Assembly: GCA_910586345.1 (NCBI GenBank)
Contig: CAJUHC010000013.1
Location: 8,137 to 27,703, forward strand
DNA from: an uncultured Christensenella sp.
Lineage (GTDB): Bacteria > Bacillota > Clostridia > Christensenellales > Borkfalkiaceae
Direction: 5' to 3'
Length of the DNA stretch: 19,567 nt
Numbering within the stretch: position 1 is the first letter of the stretch; each line of letters starts with the position of its first letter. The notes below the pieces were generated by a model, which was given only the letters and a program-made list of their open reading frames with translations, was not told where the DNA came from and did no database searches. Shown here in pieces: positions 15,454 to 19,567 of the stretch. Both the position numbers and the translations under genes were made by a program.

Positions 15454-15482
15454 ATTATACTGCAAATTTATGGCAATTGCAA
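15454..15482 (-). promoter_or_regulatory. serS promoter, nearly leaderless
   Basis: Minus-strand -35 TTGCAA (15482-15477), 17-nt spacer, -10 TATAAT (15459-15454). The predicted start is the A at 15447, leaving about 3 nt before the ATG at 15444. Confidence 0.85.
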
Positions 15483-15501
15483 TTAAATAGCCGTTATTAT
15501 C

Positions 15502-15530
15502 TTGAAAAAAAATTACGGTTATGTTATACT
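15502..15530 (+). promoter_or_regulatory. Promoter of the P-type ATPase, nearly leaderless
   Basis: -35 TTGAAA (15502-15507), 17-nt spacer, -10 TATACT (15525-15530). The ATG at 15539 is the ninth base after the -10 and is chosen over the in-frame ATG at 15521, which lies inside the promoter. It is back-to-back with the serS promoter. Confidence 0.8.
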
Positions 15531-15538
15531 TTATCCGT

Positions 15539-18325
15539 ATGAGTAAAATTGTATTTAAAGTAAACGGTAAAAAGGATTCCAAGACGGCTAAGGAAACCGT
15601 TTCCGAAAAGGAAACTTCCAAAAAACCGTCCCCCGCCGAAAGCGCTACGGAAAACGAAACTGCCGTAACTCAGGCGCAAGCCGAGCAAGAGAGCGCGGCC
15701 GCCGCTGTTGCCGTTGCGGAGGATTCCGAACGCCGTTCCGCAAAATCGGACGAAAATAAATTCAGCTGTAAAGACGAGTTCGACAAGGAAAAAATCGTCA
15801 AGTACTTCAAGCGCCACCCCAAAAAGGCGGTGAATACCAAGGTTGACAGATTTAACCCCAAACTCAACAAGGGTCTCACTACCGAACAGGTTCAGACGCG
15901 GTTTCGGCAGTTTTTGTTCAACGATACGAACAAAAAGTACTCCCGTTCCTACGCGAGTATTTTTATCGGCAATATCTGCACGTTCTTCAACCTTTTGTGT
16001 CTATTCGCGTTTATCGCGCTTTTGGTAGCGGATACGAAAGGCGTAACGAACTACCTCGTTATATTTATCACTACCGCCAATATAGTTATAGGTATAATTC
16101 AGGAAATACGTTCGAAACTCTCGATTGACAAACTGTCTATTCTGAATTCGAACTCCGTCAAAGCTATGCGCGACGGCGAAGTTACGGAAATACCCGCGAC
16201 CGAGATTGTTTTAGACGACGTAATCATACTCGAACTCGGCAACCAGGTTCCCGCCGACTGTATACTCGCGGAAGGCTCCGTCGAGGTCAACGAAAGCCTT
16301 TTAACGGGCGAATCGGTGGCGATTAAGAAAAACGTCGGCGATACGCTCTTTGCAGGAAGCTTCATATCCTCCGGAAGCGGTAAATGCAGAGTCGAAAAAG
16401 TAGGTAAAGAAACCTATCTCGAAAAACTCACTTCAAAAGCAAAGAAGTATAAAAGACCCAATTCCGAGCTTATGAATTCGACCAAGCTCATTATCAAGGT
16501 CATTTCGCTCCTTATCATTCCCATTGCGATAGGAATGTTCATAATTTCCTATCACGCGGTTATGGACCCCGTATTCGCTGAAAAATACCCCTCTATGGCG
16601 AAATTCCTATCCGAGGCGGTAACTAACGCGGGCTTCGGTCAAAACGTCAATTTCGCTATACAGCGAACCTGTACGGTCGTTATAGGTATGATTCCATCGG
16701 GTATGCTTTTACTTACGAGCGTCGCACTTGCCGTGGGCATAGTAAGACTCGCAAAGAGCCAAACCCTCGTGCAGGATATGTATTCTCTTGAAATGCTTGC
16801 AAGGGTCAACGTTTTATGTCTCGATAAAACGGGCACCATTACCGACGGCAGAATGAAAGTAAACGACTGCGTTATTTTAAACAGCGTAGGAGAATACTCC
16901 TTAAACGAAATTATGGGCAGTATGCTCTCTGCTCTTGACGACAATAACCAAACCTCGATTGCACTTCATAACCATTTCGGAATAAGCGACAAGCTTTCTC
17001 CCGTAAATACCATACCGTTCTCGTCGAAGAGAAAACTCTCTGCGGTTACTTTCGAGGACGTGGGTACGTTCTGTATGGGCGCGCCCGAATTCGTACTTAA
17101 ACCCTATCCCGCTAAAGTCGAAAGGATAGTCAAAAGCTATGCGCAAATGGGTCTGAGAGTTATCGTTCTCGCCCACTCCCCCGCTCCTATAGTCGGAGAT
17201 AAGCTCCCCGCGGTCTTAAAACCCGTAGCGGTTATATCCATTGCGGACAATATCCGCGAGGACGCGATTGATACAATTAAATGGTTTGCAGACAACGACG
17301 TAAACGTAAAAGTTATTTCGGGCGACAACCCCGTAACCGTCTGCGAAGTCGCGAAACGCGCGGGAATAAAGAACGCCGAAAAATTCATTTCGCTCGAAGG
17401 TCTTAACGAAAAAGAAGTCGAAAACATCGCAAATAAATATACCGTATTCGGCAGGGTTACTCCCGAACAGAAAGCTATTTTAGTGCGTTCGATTAAATCG
17501 GACGGAAATACGGTAGCTATGACGGGCGACGGCGTAAACGATATACTCGCCTTAAAGGAAGCCGACTGCGCTATTTCCGTAGCTTCGGGAAGCGAGGCGG
17601 CGAGAAACGTAAGTCATATCGTACTTATGGACAACAACTTCAACAATATGCCTAAGGTCGTCGCGGAGGGCAGACGCGTTATAAACAACATTAAGAACTC
17701 GTCTTCGCTGTACCTTATGAAGACTTTGTTTACGGCAATACTTGCGGTAATTTGTCTTTGTATGCAGGTGCCTTATCTGTTTATGCCTCAGAATATGTTG
17801 CTTCTCGAAGTCTGCATAATCGCCATACCTTCGTTCTTCCTCTCCCTGCAGCCCAATAAAGACCGCGTACAGGGCAAATTTATAACACACGTTATGAGCG
17901 GAGCCGTTTCCGGCGCGATACTTATGATTATATGCGTTATGTCAATGTATATAACCAACGTAATAGACCCCGCCGAATTCGGACAGCATTACCTTGCAAT
18001 GTGTATGATTGCGCTCTCCTTCTCGGGTCTTGTAATGGTTTTCAGAGTTTGCCGACCGCTGAACGTTTTCAGAGCCGTACTCTGCGCGAGTATGCTCGGT
18101 CTATGCATAGCGGCTTTCGCAATACCGCAGTTTACCGACCTGTTCTTATACGCGGGCTGGAAAGACATACAATGGGACTACGCAAAAATACTTATAGTAG
18201 TCGTCGTAATAGAAGCCGCGTTCCCCATATCGGGCTGGCTGATAGATTTGATGCATTTAATCTTCCCCTCCTCCACAGGAAAACAGCGGAAAGAAAAAGC
18301 GCAGGAAAACAGTTCCGCGCAATAA
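15539..18325 (+). CDS. CtpE-like P-type cation-transporting ATPase
   Basis: 928 residues from the ATG at 15539. Residues 1-85 are a Lys/Glu/Ala/Ser-rich tail of low complexity. The P-type ATPase core follows: actuator loop with TGES (256-259), the phosphorylated Asp429 in CLDKTGTITDG, nucleotide-binding region with KRKLSAVTF and FCMGAPEFVL, the hinge MTGDGVND (661-668), and C-terminal membrane helices (about ten in all). The sequence before the phosphorylation site (SLEMLARVNVLCLDKTGT) is close to mycobacterial CtpE, a calcium transporter, so a Ca2+ role is the best guess. Odd: the fourth membrane helix has IPSGM (386-389) where SERCA-like pumps and CtpE have PEGL, so the acidic ligand is missing. 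Terminator follows within 12 bp. Confidence 0.9.
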   Translation: MSKIVFKVNGKKDSKTAKETVSEKETSKKPSPAESATENETAVTQAQAEQESAAAAVAVAEDSERRSAKSDENKFSCKDEFDKEKIVKYFKRHPKKAVNTKVDRFNPKLNKGLTTEQVQTRFRQFLFNDTNKKYSRSYASIFIGNICTFFNLLCLFAFIALLVADTKGVTNYLVIFITTANIVIGIIQEIRSKLSIDKLSILNSNSVKAMRDGEVTEIPATEIVLDDVIILELGNQVPADCILAEGSVEVNESLLTGESVAIKKNVGDTLFAGSFISSGSGKCRVEKVGKETYLEKLTSKAKKYKRPNSELMNSTKLIIKVISLLIIPIAIGMFIISYHAVMDPVFAEKYPSMAKFLSEAVTNAGFGQNVNFAIQRTCTVVIGMIPSGMLLLTSVALAVGIVRLAKSQTLVQDMYSLEMLARVNVLCLDKTGTITDGRMKVNDCVILNSVGEYSLNEIMGSMLSALDDNNQTSIALHNHFGISDKLSPVNTIPFSSKRKLSAVTFEDVGTFCMGAPEFVLKPYPAKVERIVKSYAQMGLRVIVLAHSPAPIVGDKLPAVLKPVAVISIADNIREDAIDTIKWFADNDVNVKVISGDNPVTVCEVAKRAGIKNAEKFISLEGLNEKEVENIANKYTVFGRVTPEQKAILVRSIKSDGNTVAMTGDGVNDILALKEADCAISVASGSEAARNVSHIVLMDNNFNNMPKVVAEGRRVINNIKNSSSLYLMKTLFTAILAVICLCMQVPYLFMPQNMLLLEVCIIAIPSFFLSLQPNKDRVQGKFITHVMSGAVSGAILMIICVMSMYITNVIDPAEFGQHYLAMCMIALSFSGLVMVFRVCRPLNVFRAVLCASMLGLCIAAFAIPQFTDLFLYAGWKDIQWDYAKILIVVVVIEAAFPISGWLIDLMHLIFPSSTGKQRKEKAQENSSAQ

Positions 18326-18336
18326 AATTAAAATAT

Positions 18337-18371
18337 AAAGGCGAGTGCATTTAAAAGCACTCGCCTTTTAT
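18337..18371 (+). terminator. Terminator of the P-type ATPase gene
   Basis: A perfect 12-bp stem AAAGGCGAGTGC / GCACTCGCCTTT (18337-18348, 18357-18368) with an 8-base loop, then TTATC. Reading leftward, a T-rich stretch (TTTATATTTTAATTTTATT) also follows, so it may work in both directions. Confidence 0.9.
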
Positions 18372-18463
18372 CAATCAGTCAAACCCAAAAGATAGTCCGC
18401 GCTCACCGAAAAGAACCTCGCAACTATAACTACCGCTTCCGCGTTTGGTATACGGGTTTCATT
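18371..18463 (-). pseudogene. Relic of an Xre-type HTH regulator (C-terminal 30 codons)
   Basis: Translated on the minus strand, the frame closed by TGA at 18373-18371 reads about NETRIPNAEAVVIVARFF and ends SADYLLGLTD. This matches the last part of Cro/C1-type HTH domains, commonly 'ENGKRxPSxxxLxxIAxFFxVSxDYLLGLTD'. An in-frame TAA (18464-18466) immediately precedes it, and no start or recognition helix remains upstream, so it is a remnant. It abuts the ATPase terminator and suggests that this segment once held a regulator, perhaps of a mobile element. A short functional peptide is unlikely but not excluded. Confidence 0.7.
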
Positions 18464-18516
18464 TTAAATTTTAAAGCCCCTCTACAATTCAATATATTTT
18501 ATATAAAATTTTTGCT

Positions 18517-18530
18517 GCACAAATTTGTGC
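18517..18530. repeat. Palindrome GCACAAATTTGTGC, candidate operator
   Basis: A perfect 14-bp palindrome just upstream of the putative -35 (TTGTCC, 18534-18539) of the next gene. It has the form of a dimeric repressor site and lies near the relic of an Xre regulator, so it may be an orphan operator. This is inference; no copy elsewhere in the window. Confidence 0.45.
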
Positions 18531-18533
18531 AAT

Positions 18534-18564
18534 TTGTCCTTTTTAAATTTTTATGTTGTATAAT
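18534..18564 (+). promoter_or_regulatory. Candidate promoter of the small DUF6809-like gene
   Basis: TTGTCC (18534-18539), a long 19-nt spacer, TATAAT (18559-18564). A second TATAAT lies at 18570-18575 with no good -35. The region is very AT-rich so the choice is uncertain. Confidence 0.4.
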
Positions 18565-18595
18565 TATATTATAATTTATTTAACGAGGCGTCAAA

Positions 18596-18880
18596 ATGAA
18601 CGGAGAATTGCTTTACGACATAGTTAACAAGTATTTACATAACTACCGCGAAGAATTAGAAAGTGAAGACCATACGTATGCTTCCAAATATTTACGGCAA
18701 GCCCGCGAAAAATTGGAAACGGCTTTGAACAAAGAACAGCTTGAAATTGCGGACAGTTACATACGTTATTACATAGTCTGGCAGGAAGACGTTTATTCCC
18801 AATTAGAAGTTAAAAGATTAATGACGGGTATCAAAATAGGTATGGAGCTTCAAAAAGAGGTTGACGGTGACAAATACTGA
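18596..18880 (+). CDS. Small hypothetical protein, DUF6809-like
   Basis: 94 residues, acidic and helical, with no signal peptide or membrane span. The pattern resembles the small DUF6809-type proteins of Firmicutes and their phages: an N-terminal helix, an acidic middle (EKLETALNKEQLEIADSYI) and a final helix with GIKIGMELQKEV, where the family has G-x-x-x-G-x-x-L-x-x-E. The match is by pattern only. Function is unknown. A Shine-Dalgarno GAGG (18585-18588) lies 7 nt before the ATG. It is followed after 18 bp by the toxin-antitoxin promoter with no terminator between, so some read-through is likely. Confidence 0.6.
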   Translation: MNGELLYDIVNKYLHNYREELESEDHTYASKYLRQAREKLETALNKEQLEIADSYIRYYIVWQEDVYSQLEVKRLMTGIKIGMELQKEVDGDKY

Positions 18881-18898
18881 AAAAATCGCCCGATATTA

Positions 18899-18932
18899 TT
18901 GACAAACGGAACAATGTACGTTATAATGTACA
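18899..18932 (+). promoter_or_regulatory. Promoter and paired operator of the toxin-antitoxin operon
   Basis: TTGACA (18899-18904), 17-nt spacer, TATAAT (18922-18927): a consensus promoter. Two TGTAC-core hexamers flank and overlap the -10: TGTACG (18915-18920) and TGTACA (18927-18932), 12 bp apart. A TGTACA core is the known recognition element of YefM-YoeB in E. coli, so autorepression by the antitoxin is expected. Confidence 0.8.
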
Positions 18933-18955
18933 TACTATATATCGGGAGGAAAATT

Positions 18956-19210
18956 ATGTCTATTACAAACGCGACGACGTTGCGAAAGAATCTTTTTAAT
19001 TATTTAGACGCAGCGGCGGTAAACGACGAAAAAATAATAGTAACGACCAAGAACGGAAACGCGGCTATAATCAGCGAAGAATATCTGAGGAATTTAGAAG
19101 AAACCTGTTATCTGTGCAGTGTTCAGGGAGTAGCCGATTCGATTGTCGAGGGCTTAAAGACGTCCGAGAGAGACTGCGTTAAAATCGATTGGAAAAAGGC
19201 TTTGAAATGA
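18956..19210 (+). CDS. Type II antitoxin, Phd/YefM family
   Basis: 84 residues from the ATG at 18956, placed behind a strong GGGAGG Shine-Dalgarno (18944-18949); ATGs further upstream lie within the operator. The N-terminal half is a YefM DNA-binding fold: SITNATTLRKNLFNYLDA, then a strand-rich IIVTTKNGNAAIISEEYL, which matches 'vvItrkngkpavvmSledY'. The C-terminal half is the acidic helix that wraps the toxin and is degraded by proteases. The stop overlaps the toxin start by 4 bp (ATGA), typical of this operon type. Autorepressor with the toxin as co-repressor is the usual scheme. Confidence 0.88.
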   Translation: MSITNATTLRKNLFNYLDAAAVNDEKIIVTTKNGNAAIISEEYLRNLEETCYLCSVQGVADSIVEGLKTSERDCVKIDWKKALK

Positions 19211-19470
19211 GTTACGAGATATTATTTACGAAACAGGCGGCAAAAGATTTCGATAATATCGTTGCAAGTCCTTTTAAAAGCAAAGTTTTAAGGCTTTTAG
19301 AGATATTGGAAGAAAATCCTTTACAACCGCCTTACGAGAAGCTTGTAGGAGATTTGACAGGCGCGTATTCAAGAAGGATAAATCTGCAACACAGGCTTGT
19401 TTACCGCATAGACGAAGAATTTAAACGTATCGTTATAATACGTATGTGGACTCATTACGGCGATAATTAA
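19207..19470 (+). CDS. Type II toxin, YoeB/Txe-type mRNA interferase
   Basis: 87 residues from the ATG at 19207. RelE-superfamily ribosome-dependent mRNA endonuclease. The strongest match is YoeB: PYEKLVGDLTGAYSRRINLQ is followed by HRLVYRID, and the protein ends MWTHYGDN. This keeps the family's catalytic Glu (in the PYEKL segment), the Arg before the INLQHRLVY strand, and the His-Tyr pair near the C-terminus, so the toxin looks intact. A TTG start 18 nt upstream is possible but less likely than the overlapping ATG. A strong terminator follows. Confidence 0.9.
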   Translation: MSYEILFTKQAAKDFDNIVASPFKSKVLRLLEILEENPLQPPYEKLVGDLTGAYSRRINLQHRLVYRIDEEFKRIVIIRMWTHYGDN

Positions 19471-19481
19471 ACTTAAATCAA

Positions 19482-19527
19482 CCCGCCCCCGCACATTCGT
19501 GCGGGGGCGGGCGTTATATTTCTTTTT
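19482..19527 (+). terminator. Strong terminator after the toxin gene
   Basis: A 13-bp perfect stem (19482-19494 with 19499-19511, core CCCGCCCCCGCAC) with an ATTC loop, followed by CGTTATATTTCTTTTT. The remaining 40 bases to the window edge hold no gene that I can see. Confidence 0.92.
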
Positions 19528-19567
19528 ATTCTTCTTTACATATTACTTTATTTATTACTTAATTAAA

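Noticed and set aside
15521..15538. Upstream in-frame ATG for the P-type ATPase
   Set aside because: It lies between the -35 and -10 of the promoter, so it would not be in the mRNA.
15445..15621. N-terminal extension of serS
   Set aside because: The extension lies upstream of a near-consensus promoter and is not part of the conserved SerRS N-terminus, which begins at MIDVNLIREN.
19482..19511. Possible repeat unit or attachment site at the right end
   Set aside because: It is a simple GC-rich terminator hairpin directly after the toxin gene, and no second copy is present.
1..19567. CRISPR arrays, tRNA or rRNA genes, insertion sequences
   Set aside because: No regularly spaced repeats, no tRNA-like cloverleaf and no transposase frames were seen.

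Overview
The window looks like chromosomal DNA of a low-to-mid GC Firmicute, most likely a gut-type member of class Clostridia. The signs are sigma-A type promoters, Shine-Dalgarno sites on some genes, a SpoVB-type flippase, LysM and SPOCS-like proteins of the kind found in endospore formers, and a PyrB-PyrC gene order. A Christensenellales-like lineage is a guess from overall feel, not shown by the sequence. There are no rRNA or tRNA genes, no CRISPR array and no intact mobile element.

Layout: 1-2341 holds a pyrimidine operon on the minus strand (promoter, short leader ORF over an attenuator hairpin, pyrB, pyrC cut by the window edge). 2358-4249 holds a metallophosphoesterase, a SPOCS-like cysteine-containing protein and a small LysM protein, all minus. 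4319-5818 is a SpoVB/MurJ-type flippase (plus), converging on two half-length TauE/SafE permease genes (minus, 5802-6526). 6680-10960 encodes a 1426-residue cell-surface protein with an N-terminal lipoprotein signal and a C-terminal membrane anchor. 11077-13307 is a two-gene minus operon, a DEDDh exonuclease-BRCT protein followed by an RsmF/NOL1-type rRNA m5C methyltransferase. 13369-14091 is a degenerate glycosyltransferase-like protein. serS (14152-15444, minus) and a CtpE-like P-type ATPase (15539-18325, plus) diverge from a shared promoter region. The right end (18371-19567) is a small accessory segment: a relic of an Xre-type regulator, an orphan palindrome, a small DUF6809-like protein, and an intact YefM-YoeB type toxin-antitoxin pair with its operator.

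The most unusual signal is in how genes start. At eight promoters the -10 hexamer lies only 7-10 nt upstream of the A of the ATG and no Shine-Dalgarno sequence fits between them. This predicts leaderless or nearly leaderless mRNAs for the pyr leader ORF, the phosphoesterase, the LysM protein, the flippase, the exonuclease, the GT-like protein, serS and the P-type ATPase. Other genes in the same window (pyrB, the SPOCS-like gene, the large surface protein, the methyltransferase, the toxin-antitoxin operon) keep good Shine-Dalgarno sites. Mixed use on this scale is not the textbook picture for Firmicutes. It also supports translation of the pyr leader ORF, whose ATG sits at the same distance from its -10 and which runs through the attenuator hairpin and stops just after the U-tract. 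That arrangement resembles enterobacterial pyrBI attenuation rather than PyrR control.
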